Under the pieces are notes generated by a model that was not told the origin of the DNA, ran no database searches, and was given only the letters and a program-made list of their open reading frames with translations. The position numbers were made by a program, and so were the translations under genes. A DNA stretch of 40,143 bases from contig DAHUXN010000091.1 of NCBI GenBank assembly GCA_027307115.1, positions 1-40,143 on the forward strand, given 5' to 3'. Of this stretch, positions 7,899 through 14,350 are shown piece by piece; the first letter of the stretch is position 1, and every line of letters begins with the position of its first letter. The stretch comes from Acidobacteriota bacterium. Its GTDB lineage: Bacteria > Acidobacteriota > Terriglobia > Acidiferrales > UBA7541.

Positions 7899-8456
7899 AT
7901 GAGCGTCACATCAATAGGGACAATCGCGAAAAAGTCAGTGGGGTGGTCAATTGGGCTCAGCATCCTGATGATTGTGGCTGGTCTTCTAGCTATCGTGGTT
8001 CCGCTGGCCGGCGGCATCGCAGTGAACCTAGTTGTCGCCTGGCTGCTTATTTTCAGTGGTGTTGCCCATTTGGTATTTGCCTTCCACACGCGGGGTGCCG
8101 GCGGAGTTGTGTGGGAGTTGCTCCTGGGGATCCTTTATATCTTCATCGGTGGATACCTATTGTTGCATCCCCTGGCGGGCTTGGTTTCTCTGACGCTCGC
8201 TTTGGCGTTTTATCTGTTTGCCGAGGGAATATTGGAGCTGGTGTTGTCCTGGCGGCTGCGCGTGATGCCTGGTTCGGGCTGGCTGATCTTTGACGGAATT
8301 GTCACCCTGATCCTCGCCGTCCTGATTTGGAGGACGTGGCCATCGAGCAGCGAATGGGCGATAGGCACGCTTGTGGGGATCAGCATGCTGTTCAGCGGCA
8401 TTTCCCGGCTGATGCTCTCTCTGGCCGCGCGGCGCGTGGTCACCAAGCTGGCGTAA
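7899..8456 (+). CDS. HdeD-like (DUF308) membrane protein
   Basis: This 185-residue protein starts at the ATG at 7899, preceded by AAGAGGAGG five bases upstream, a strong ribosome site. Six hydrophobic segments follow in the three-pair layout of the HdeD/DUF308 family: SIGLSILMIVAGLLAIVVP, VNLVVAWLLIFSGVAHLVFAF, VVWELLLGILYIFIGGYLL, LVSLTLALAFYLFAEGILEL, GWLIFDGIVTLILAVLIW and IGTLVGISMLFSGISRLM. In enterobacteria HdeD contributes to acid resistance at high cell density; this homologue is assigned only by family. It stands alone, with 221 bp upstream in which I see no other feature. Confidence 0.85.
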   Translation: MSVTSIGTIAKKSVGWSIGLSILMIVAGLLAIVVPLAGGIAVNLVVAWLLIFSGVAHLVFAFHTRGAGGVVWELLLGILYIFIGGYLLLHPLAGLVSLTLALAFYLFAEGILELVLSWRLRVMPGSGWLIFDGIVTLILAVLIWRTWPSSSEWAIGTLVGISMLFSGISRLMLSLAARRVVTKLA

Positions 8457-8494
8457 GCGGCGGGCAGGCGTGAGCTGCGGTTTGGCGGCGATGC

Positions 8495-9067
8495 CTACAT
8501 TTTCGGCATGGGCTTCATTGGTTTTTTCGGCGGTGCGGCAGGCGCAACGGCGGGCGCGCCGCCTGTCAGGCCGAAGACTGATTTTGCTTTCGGCGGCAAG
8601 TTGTCCAGGTGCGACAGGAAGGTGACTACCTTCCAGATCTGTTCGTTCGTCAGTGCATTTTTCCAGCCGGGCATGCCGGTCAGGCGTATACCGTGCAGCG
8701 TGATGTAGTAATTATGATTTTCGGGCACGTCTGGGCGGTCATCGCCAAAGAATTGCGGCGGCGGGGGATTCAGCGTTTCCGCTAGCAGGGATTTCGTGTG
8801 CGCCGGATCGCCGTGGCATTGAGCGCATTTGAAGGAGTAAATTTCCGCGCCATCCACAAGGTTCTGCTCCGTCGGCTGTACCGGATTCGCAACGCTCGGC
8901 GCATGCCGCGCGACGCTGGCATTCATCGCGTGCCCCGCAACGCTTGTTTCCAGCGAAGATGGCGGCACGTCGGCCCGCATGTTCACGCGCCCGGTCTCCA
9001 AAACGAAAAGCCCCACAGCAACGATCACCACGATCGTGAAGATGACCCCCAGAATGAATCCTTTCAT
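8495..9067 (-). CDS. Membrane-anchored monohaem cytochrome c
   Basis: This 190-residue protein starts at the ATG at 9067 (MKGFILGVIFTIVVIVAVGLFVLE), with GGGAG eight bases upstream. The N-terminal segment is an uncleaved anchor or signal. The haem-binding motif CAQCH is at residues 81-85, within YSFKCAQCHGDPAH. A likely distal ligand is Met132 in the context GIRLTGMPGWKNALT, the usual class I arrangement. The tail is Pro/Ala/Lys-rich (APPKKPMKPMPKM). It probably shuttles electrons in the periplasm. The partner is not in the window. A perfect palindrome at 9117-9132 lies in its promoter. Confidence 0.88.
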   Translation of the reverse strand: MKGFILGVIFTIVVIVAVGLFVLETGRVNMRADVPPSSLETSVAGHAMNASVARHAPSVANPVQPTEQNLVDGAEIYSFKCAQCHGDPAHTKSLLAETLNPPPPQFFGDDRPDVPENHNYYITLHGIRLTGMPGWKNALTNEQIWKVVTFLSHLDNLPPKAKSVFGLTGGAPAVAPAAPPKKPMKPMPKM

Positions 9068-9116
9068 CGTTTTTCTCCCTTTCGCCCCCGCGTATCGCAG
9101 TTCAGGGAAGGTATCA

Positions 9117-9132
9117 TACATCCAGGGATGTA
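9117..9132. promoter_or_regulatory. Palindromic operator upstream of the cytochrome c gene
   Basis: TACATCCAGGGATGTA is a perfect 7+2+7 inverted repeat 50 bp upstream of the cytochrome start. It overlaps a minus-strand -10-like TATGAT (9118-9113). No good -35 is visible, so an activator or repressor acting at this site is plausible. Confidence 0.45.
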
Positions 9133-9361
9133 AAGTGGAGTCCCCCGGCTACCCGTCCCTTCGTACAGCTATTGGTTAAGGAACCCTAATGCTGAACATC
9201 AATTGACGAAAAATGGCACCTCCCTTAGGCTGGATTGCAAGGCAAATGGGCTGCAAATGCACCTTGTAGGCGCGGAACCGGTTGCATAGAGACCGCATTC
9301 GTAAAGGAATCGGGGCGGCAGCCGGAAACGACGCAAATCTAAGATACTAGAGGAGATACAG

Positions 9362-9901
9362 ATGAAGAAACTGATATGGGCAGCGCTCGCCTTTTCGCTC
9401 TTGGCTATGACCTCGCACGGGCAGAACACCCCCGTTGCGGACCTCGCCGGCGGGTATTCCTATCTTCACCTGAATGGTTCGAATGGTGCGTCGGGCGCAA
9501 ATCTGAACGGCTTTAGCGCGTCGCTAGGGGTCAACGTCAATAACTGGCTTGGCATCGTCGGCGACTTCGGCGTGTACCACGGTTCGCCGAGCGGGGTGGG
9601 CTTGACCGGCGAGACATTCACGTTCGGCCCGCGGATTTCGTTCCGCCAATCGGATAAGTTCGTGCCGTTTGTGCAGGCGCTCTTCGGCGGTTCGCATTTC
9701 TCCGCCTCGGCGGGAGGCCTCACCGCGTCAACCACCCCGTTTGCTTTCGGCTTCGGCGGCGGAGTTGACGTTGGGATTGGCGGTAGTGGCAAATGGGCTG
9801 TTCGGCCGCAATTCGATTACATAGGCATGCGCTCGAACGGCAGCACGCAAAATTCCGAACGCATCTCCATCGGAATCGTCTACCACATCGGCCAGAAGTA
9901 G
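9362..9901 (+). CDS. Secreted OmpA-like beta-barrel protein
   Basis: This 179-residue protein has a clear signal peptide (MKKLIWAALAFSLLAMTSHGQ) and a strong ribosome site (AGAGGAGAT, about six bases before the ATG). The mature part begins with DLAGGYSYLHLNG and alternates Gly/aromatic strands (FSASLGVNVNNWLGIVGDFGVYHG, KFVPFVQALFGGSHFS, WAVRPQFDYIGMR). It ends RISIGIVYHIGQK, as in small eight-stranded outer-membrane barrels. It is a single-gene unit closed by a strong terminator at 9931-9975. Roles in such barrels range from structural to porin-like; none can be assigned here. Confidence 0.8.
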   Translation: MKKLIWAALAFSLLAMTSHGQNTPVADLAGGYSYLHLNGSNGASGANLNGFSASLGVNVNNWLGIVGDFGVYHGSPSGVGLTGETFTFGPRISFRQSDKFVPFVQALFGGSHFSASAGGLTASTTPFAFGFGGGVDVGIGGSGKWAVRPQFDYIGMRSNGSTQNSERISIGIVYHIGQK

Positions 9902-9930
9902 CAGCCTGTAAGTTCCTTCCAGCAAACTCG

Positions 9931-9975
9931 CGCCCGTCCCGGTCTGGATCTTATCGGGACGGGCGTTTTGTTTTT
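9931..9975 (+). terminator. Rho-independent terminator of the beta-barrel gene
   Basis: CGCCCGTCCCG and CGGGACGGGCG are perfect 11-bp arms around a 12-13-nt loop, followed by TTTTGTTTTT. It lies 30 bp after the stop codon at 9901. Confidence 0.92.
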
Positions 9976-10045
9976 CTCCGCGTCGCGCCACCCAAAAGGG
10001 CCGGCGTCCGTCCTCCCCTGAATGAACGCGTGTAGCGTAAAATAT

Positions 10046-10064
10046 CACTTGCAGAATGCAAGTG
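10046..10064. promoter_or_regulatory. Operator overlapping the HxlR start codon
   Basis: CACTTGCAGAATGCAAGTG is a perfect 7+5+7 inverted repeat. It covers the proposed start ATG (10056-10058) and lies just downstream of a TAAAAT -10-like hexamer at 10038-10043. HxlR/DUF24 proteins bind such inverted repeats near their own promoters, so autorepression is likely. Confidence 0.6.
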
Positions 10065-10613
10065 AGCCGTGGCAAGGTGTCAGCCGTGAAAGGGAAGCCT
10101 AAGTCGAAGCAGCGTTCCGGCTGCCCGGTGAGCATTTCGCTCGAGGCGCTGGGCGACCGTTGGTCGCTGCTGATCATCCGAGACATGATGGTGCGCGCCT
10201 TCCGCACGTTCAAGCAATTCCAGGAGTCGGATGAAAAGATCGCCACGAATATTCTGGCCGACCGCCTGCAAAAACTCGCTGCGGCAGGAATCATCACGTC
10301 CGAGCCGGAGAAGAGCGACAGGCGAAAAGTGAATTACCGGTTGACGGAGAAGGGAATTGACCTGGCGCCCGTGGTGCTGGATTTGCTGATTTGGGGGACG
10401 CGGCACGAGGAAACCGGCGCGCCGAATGCCGTCGTGGAGAAAATGGCGGCGAACCGCGAGGAAGTTCTGGCGGAAGTGCGGCGGCGGTGGAAGGAACGCG
10501 ATCCCGTTCCATTTCTGCCCAGCTTCGCGAACGTTGGCGGCGATCGCAATTCGTCGCGAAGCCGCCCGCATCGCGACGGCGGCCTTGAGGCGCCTGCGAA
10601 CCGGCGTTGCTAG
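10056..10613 (+). CDS. HxlR-family winged-helix transcriptional regulator
   Basis: This protein of up to 185 residues contains CPVSISLEALGDRWSLLIIRDMM, then FKQFQESDEKIATNILADRLQKLAAAGII and KVNYRLTEKGIDLAPVVLDLLIW. These are the signature Cys, GDRW, L-x-x-R-L-x-x-L and wing Y-x-L-T-x-x-G of the HxlR (DUF24) family. The Cys at residue 23 may be a redox sensor, as in several characterised members. In-frame GTG codons at 10077 and 10089 are alternative starts, and the operator over the ATG makes the true start uncertain. The C-terminal 30 residues (RNSSRSRPHRDGG) are unusual and may be a shifted tail. The adjacent VOC gene, a probable target, is broken. Confidence 0.85.
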   Translation: MQVSRGKVSAVKGKPKSKQRSGCPVSISLEALGDRWSLLIIRDMMVRAFRTFKQFQESDEKIATNILADRLQKLAAAGIITSEPEKSDRRKVNYRLTEKGIDLAPVVLDLLIWGTRHEETGAPNAVVEKMAANREEVLAEVRRRWKERDPVPFLPSFANVGGDRNSSRSRPHRDGGLEAPANRRC

Positions 10614-10656
10614 TGAACGGATCTGCTGAACACTAACTAGACGAAAGGAGCGAGTC

Positions 10657-10862
10657 ATGCAAATGAATCCGTATCTTCTTTCAGCGGCCAATGCGGGGAA
10701 GCGTTCAAGTTTTATGAGAAGCGCCTGGGTGGCAAAATAGTGGCTTTGATTCCCCACGGAGGAACTCCATCTGCGGGGCACATGCTGGCGGAATGGCGGA
10801 AAAAATCATGCATGCCCATATGGTTGGCGGCGATCAGGCTTCAATGGGTTCAGGCCCACGGC
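10657..10862 (+). pseudogene. Frameshifted, truncated VOC/PhnB-like (glyoxalase-fold) gene
   Basis: After AAAGGAG, an ATG at 10657 opens MQMNPYL and then loses frame. CGEAFKFYEKRLGGKIVAL, IPHGGTP and AEWRKK continue in a second frame, and MHAHMVGGDQASMGSG in a third. In order, these are the N-terminal landmarks of PhnB/VOC-superfamily proteins (NPYLxFxGxCxEAFxFYExxLGG, then PHxGTP, then ExWRxxIMHAxL). At least two indels are present, and the coding signal ends about halfway through the family's usual ~140 residues, just before the next gene. It is a recent-looking pseudogene, because protein similarity is still obvious. Confidence 0.75.
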
Positions 10863-10891
10863 TCAGAATTCGGTAGCTCAGGAGAAAATCA

Positions 10892-11611
10892 ATGAACTCA
10901 AAGATCATCAGGACAATCGCACTGGGAAGTTTCGCGCTGGTGTTCGTGCTCGGCGCGGCGTGGTCAGCGCAAGCCCAGACCGCCAAAGCGCCGTATCCGA
11001 CGATGGCCCCGCTGGAACAGTACCTGATGCCGGATCGCAATGCCGAAATCGCTCTGGCGCGCACTGCCGCGCCGGAGTCCATCTCACGCGACGCCGAGGT
11101 CTTGGTTCTCGGAAGGCACGGCTACGAAACCGCAGTCAAAGGCAAGAACGGTTTCGTGTGCCTAGTGGAAAGATCATGGAATGCTCCCTATGACAATCCC
11201 GAGTTTTGGAACCCGAAAAATCGCAGTCCAGACTGCTACAACCCGCCAGCCGCGCGGACCATACTCCCGCTGATTGTAAAGCGAGCCGAATTGGTTTTGG
11301 CTGGCCGGTCAAAAGATCAAATTATCGAAGGAGTTGAGGCATTCGGCAGGAAGGAAGTGCCCGCTTTGCAGCCGGGAGCCATGTGCTACATGATGTCGAA
11401 GGAGGCGTACCTGACCGATCAGGGCAGCCACAACTTGGCCCACTTGATGTTTTACGTTCCCGAAGGCACGGCTTGGGGTGAAAATCTGCCTGGATCACCG
11501 GTATCCATTCTTGACCAGCAGATTCCTGGCGCTCCAAGCCGCATAAGCATGTACATGGTTCCTGTGCGACGGTGGTCGGACGGAACGTCCGCGGTCGCAG
11601 TTGCGCACTGA
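10892..11611 (+). CDS. Secreted protein of unknown function
   Basis: This 239-residue protein has a signal peptide (MNSKIIRTIALGSFALVFVLGAAWSAQAQ) and a ribosome site, CAGGAGAAA, before the ATG. The mature part has no motif I can assign. It contains paired Cys (GFVCLVE, SPDCYNPP, GAMCYMMS), many Pro/Trp, and a stretch GSHNLAHLMFYVPEGTAWGENLPGS. It is presumably periplasmic. It lies between the VOC pseudogene and the BNR gene and seems to be transcribed on its own. No function is proposed. Confidence 0.7.
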   Translation: MNSKIIRTIALGSFALVFVLGAAWSAQAQTAKAPYPTMAPLEQYLMPDRNAEIALARTAAPESISRDAEVLVLGRHGYETAVKGKNGFVCLVERSWNAPYDNPEFWNPKNRSPDCYNPPAARTILPLIVKRAELVLAGRSKDQIIEGVEAFGRKEVPALQPGAMCYMMSKEAYLTDQGSHNLAHLMFYVPEGTAWGENLPGSPVSILDQQIPGAPSRISMYMVPVRRWSDGTSAVAVAH

Positions 11612-11690
11612 CGTTGGATTGCAAATGAAAAAAATTGACATAGAGAGCTTGGAGCAAGCATATCGGCGGCAATGAAAATGGCGTAAGAAG

Positions 11691-11720
11691 TTGAGGAATT
11701 CCGTGCCGTCGTGCTAGATT
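11691..11720 (+). promoter_or_regulatory. Candidate promoter of the BNR/MoaD operon
   Basis: TTGAGG (11691-11696) and TAGATT (11715-11720) are spaced 18 bp apart, about 34 bp before the ATG at 11754. An inverted repeat GTGCCG...CGGCAC (about 11703-11729) overlaps the -10. Moderate match only. Confidence 0.35.
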
Positions 11721-11753
11721 TTTCGGCACGCAAAACGCGACAAGGAGACGAGA

Positions 11754-12941
11754 ATGAGCAAAGTGCGAGTTCTGGTGGGCACGCGCAAAGGCGCGTTCAT
11801 TCTGACGGCGGATGGTAAGCGCGAAAAATGGGACGTCAGCGGCCCGTATTTTGCGGGCTGGCCTGTTTATCACCTGAAAGGCTCGCCGGTTGACCCGAAC
11901 CGTATTTTCGCCTCGCAGACGAGCGATTGGTTTGGGCAGGTGATTCAGCGCTCCGACGACGGCGGCAAGACCTGGATACAGCCGGGCACGCCGCCGGGCG
12001 AACCGACGACCGCGCCGGACGGATCTCCCAAAGGCGAGAGCAACAAGTTTGTGTACGACACTTCCGCACCGACCGGCAAGCCGCTCACCACGCACCAGTG
12101 GTACGACGGAACGCAGCATCCGTGGGAATTCAAGCGCGTGTGGCATCTCGAACCGTCGCTGAAGGATCCCAACACGGTCTACGCGGGAGTCGAAGATGCC
12201 GCGCTTTTTCGTTCGAGCGATGGCGGCAAGAGCTGGCAGGAACTTTCAGGACTTCGCGGCCATGGCACGGGCCCGAAATGGCAACCGGGCGCGGGCGGGA
12301 TGTGTCTTCACTCCATTGTTCTCGATCCCAGCAATGCGCAGCGAATTTTCATCGCCATTTCGGCGGCGGGCGCGTTCCGCACCGACGACGGCGGCAAGAC
12401 CTGGAAACCCATCAATCAGGGGCTTCGCTCGCAATACATTCCTGACCCGAAGGCCGAGGTTGGCCACTGCGTTCACCACATTGCCATGCACGCGTCGAAG
12501 CCCGGCGTGCTGTTCATGCAAAAGCACTGGGACGTGATGCGCACGAACAACGCGGGCGACGTGTGGACCGAGGTCAGCGGCAATCTGCCGACGGATTTTG
12601 GCTTTGTGATCGATATTCATGCGCACGAACCAGAGACCATCTACGTCGTCCCAATCAAGAGCGACGGCGAGCATTTTCCGCTCGACGGGAAATTGCGCGT
12701 TTATCGCAGCCGCACCGGCGGAAACGAGTGGGAGGAATTGTCGAAGGGACTGCCGGAACGCAATTGCTACGTGAATGTGTTGCGCGACGCGATGTGCGTC
12801 GACTCGCTCGATAAATGCGGCGTGTATTTCGGCACCACAGGCGGGCAGGTGTACTCGTCGGCGAACGCGGGAGACAGTTGGGCTCCCATCGTGCGCGATC
12901 TCCCGGCCGTGCTTTCGGTTGAAGTTCAGACGCTGCCGTGA
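11754..12941 (+). CDS. BNR/Asp-box beta-propeller protein (VPS10/sialidase-like fold)
   Basis: This 395-residue protein without a signal peptide starts after AAGGAGACGAGA. It has repeated Asp-box motifs S/T-x-D-x-G-x-x-W: [34 protein letters not shown] and ANAGDSW, each preceded by a strand pattern. This is the WD40/YVTN/BNR-like propeller seen in sialidases and sortilins. It is often annotated as a glycosyl hydrolase, but I see no complete sialidase active site (no Arg triad context), so enzymatic activity is not established. It is followed after 33 bp by a MoaD/ThiS-like gene, probably cotranscribed. The cytoplasmic location is inferred from the missing signal. Confidence 0.8.
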   Translation: MSKVRVLVGTRKGAFILTADGKREKWDVSGPYFAGWPVYHLKGSPVDPNRIFASQTSDWFGQVIQRSDDGGKTWIQPGTPPGEPTTAPDGSPKGESNKFVYDTSAPTGKPLTTHQWYDGTQHPWEFKRVWHLEPSLKDPNTVYAGVEDAALFRSSDGGKSWQELSGLRGHGTGPKWQPGAGGMCLHSIVLDPSNAQRIFIAISAAGAFRTDDGGKTWKPINQGLRSQYIPDPKAEVGHCVHHIAMHASKPGVLFMQKHWDVMRTNNAGDVWTEVSGNLPTDFGFVIDIHAHEPETIYVVPIKSDGEHFPLDGKLRVYRSRTGGNEWEELSKGLPERNCYVNVLRDAMCVDSLDKCGVYFGTTGGQVYSSANAGDSWAPIVRDLPAVLSVEVQTLP

Positions 12942-12974
12942 GCTGAGCGGCAAGTTGAAACGACGAGCTGAAGA

Positions 12975-13286
12975 ATGAGCCGAGCAACGATCCGAGTCGC
13001 ATTGCCCGCGCATCTGCGGACGTTGGCGCGTCTCGACCATGGCGACGTGATGGTGGAAGTGGAGGGGCGCGTCACGCAGCGTTCCGTGCTCGACGCGCTC
13101 GAAGCGCGTTATCCCATGCTGTGCGGCACGATTCGCGATCACGCGACGCAGGAGCGGCGTCCGTTTGTGCGCTTCTTCGCCTGCGAGCAGGATCTCTCCC
13201 ACGAATCGCCCGACGCGCCGTTGCCCGAAGCGGTCGCGTCAGGGAAGGAACCTTTTTTCGTCATCGGCGCCATCGCCGGTGGCTAG
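12975..13286 (+). CDS. MoaD/ThiS-like ubiquitin-fold protein ending in Gly-Gly
   Basis: This 103-residue protein begins [20 protein letters not shown] and continues [38 protein letters not shown] and [14 protein letters not shown]. The beta-grasp pattern (beta strand, L-x-x-L, then A/V-L-x-x-L-x-x-x-x-P), the F-V-x-[FV] strand and the C-terminal Gly-Gly match sulfur-carrier proteins of the MoaD/ThiS family. In these the last Gly is adenylated and thiocarboxylated by an E1-like enzyme. No E1, MoaE or ThiG gene is nearby. Its partner is the BNR propeller gene 33 bp upstream, so the pair probably works together. The acceptor of any sulfur is unknown. Confidence 0.75.
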   Translation: MSRATIRVALPAHLRTLARLDHGDVMVEVEGRVTQRSVLDALEARYPMLCGTIRDHATQERRPFVRFFACEQDLSHESPDAPLPEAVASGKEPFFVIGAIAGG

Positions 13287-13333
13287 CAGCGCTCGGAAGA
13301 GGATTGCCGAGATTTCGTTGAAAAACATTTCTC

Positions 13334-13374
13334 TTGACAACCGGCTCTCGGAAGTGTATTTAACCTGTAGGTTA
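13334..13374 (+). promoter_or_regulatory. Promoter and ArsR operator of the arsR-SRPBCC operon
   Basis: A consensus -35, TTGACA (13334-13339), is 17 bp from a TATTTA -10 (13357-13362). TAACCTGTAGGTTA (13361-13374) is a perfect 6+2+6 palindrome overlapping the -10 and the likely transcription start. The start codon at 13384 leaves a leader of about 15 nt without an SD. This is the layout of a self-repressed ArsR operon. Confidence 0.75.
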
Positions 13375-13383
13375 TTTAACCCA

Positions 13384-13758
13384 ATGGTTCGACACGAGAC
13401 AAATCCGGACTCCCTTAGCGCTACCTTCGCTGCGCTCGCCGACCCCACGCGCCGCGCCATCCTCGCGCGCTTGGTTTCCGGGGAGACCTCGGTCAGCGAG
13501 CTCGCCAGGCCTTTCGACATGAGCATGCCGGCCGTCTCCAAGCATCTTAAAGTACTCGAGCGCGCAGGTCTCATCGCCCGCGGCCGCGAGGCGCAGTGGC
13601 GGCCCTGCCGTCTCGAAGCGACTCCGCTAAAGGGCGTGGCTGACTGGGTCGAGCACTACCGGCGCTTCTGGCTCGAAAGCTTCGATCGGTTGGACGATTA
13701 CCTGAAGAAGATGAAAAAAGAGGAAAAATCACGTGACCATCGCCAGGCCAAGAAGTAG
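13384..13758 (+). CDS. ArsR-family winged-helix repressor
   Basis: This 124-residue protein begins MVRHETNPDSLSATFAALADPTRRAILARL, the canonical ArsR start. SELARPFDMSMPAVSKHLKVLERAGLI follows as the recognition helix-turn-helix, then GREAQWRPCRLEATPLKGVADWV as the wing. No CxxC metal site is present, as usual in the subgroup paired with SRPBCC/AHSA1 genes. The ATG at 13384 is chosen because the promoter and operator lie immediately upstream; longer extensions would cover them. The 3' end overlaps the SRPBCC gene by 26 bp, showing translational coupling. Confidence 0.9.
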   Translation: MVRHETNPDSLSATFAALADPTRRAILARLVSGETSVSELARPFDMSMPAVSKHLKVLERAGLIARGREAQWRPCRLEATPLKGVADWVEHYRRFWLESFDRLDDYLKKMKKEEKSRDHRQAKK

Positions 13759-14239
13759 CGATGCCAATACCGCCGGCAGGGAAATTGTTCTCACGCGCCT
13801 ATTCGACGCACCGCGCGAGCTCGTGTGGAAAGTCTGGACCGATCCTGCGCATATTTCGGAGTGGTGGGGGCCGCGAGGATTCACAACCACGATTCACGAA
13901 ATGGATCTGCGCCGGGATGGTGTGTGGAAACACACGATGCACGGCCCCGACGGCACGAATTTTCCCCACGAGTGCATCTTTGTCGAGGTCGTGGAGCCCC
14001 AGCGCATCGTATATACGCAGAGCAGCGGCCGGGAAGGCGCTTCCGACTTTCAATGTGAGTTTGCCTGGATGTTCGAGGAGCAAGGCGGGAGGACGAAGCT
14101 CACCTTGCGCATGCTTTTCTCGTCGCCTGCAGCCCTCGAACATGTGGTCAGGGAATACGGCGTCATTGAGGGAGCAACCCAGACGTTCGACCGTTTTGCC
14201 GAGTATCTGGCAAAGAATTCGATCGTCAGCCGCCGTTGA
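13733..14239 (+). CDS. SRPBCC (AHSA1-like) domain protein
   Basis: This 168-residue protein is read from the GTG at 13733, preceded by AGAGGAAAAATCAC. It contains EIVLTRLFDAPRELVWKVWTDPAHISEWWGPRGF, the unmistakable N-terminal helix-grip start of the AHSA1/activator-of-Hsp90-like SRPBCC family. The rest of the fold follows (GVWKHTMHGPDGTNFPHECIFVEVVEPQRIVYT, then KLTLRMLF). The fold binds hydrophobic ligands in a cavity. It is the target gene of the upstream ArsR repressor, a pairing widespread in bacteria, and the inducing ligand is unknown. Confidence 0.9.
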   Translation: MTIARPRSSDANTAGREIVLTRLFDAPRELVWKVWTDPAHISEWWGPRGFTTTIHEMDLRRDGVWKHTMHGPDGTNFPHECIFVEVVEPQRIVYTQSSGREGASDFQCEFAWMFEEQGGRTKLTLRMLFSSPAALEHVVREYGVIEGATQTFDRFAEYLAKNSIVSRR

Positions 14240-14350
14240 GTTGGTTCGCAAAACGAATGGAATGGGCCGGTATGTGCACGAAAAGCGTAATGAAAATGCG
14301 AGCCAGGTATGTGCTGGCGAATTTCTCAGGCGCAATGGAGGAGTGATCAC

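Noticed and set aside
11754-12941. Calling the BNR protein a sialidase
   Set aside because: Asp-boxes alone only show the propeller fold; the catalytic Arg triad and Tyr/Glu pair could not be identified.
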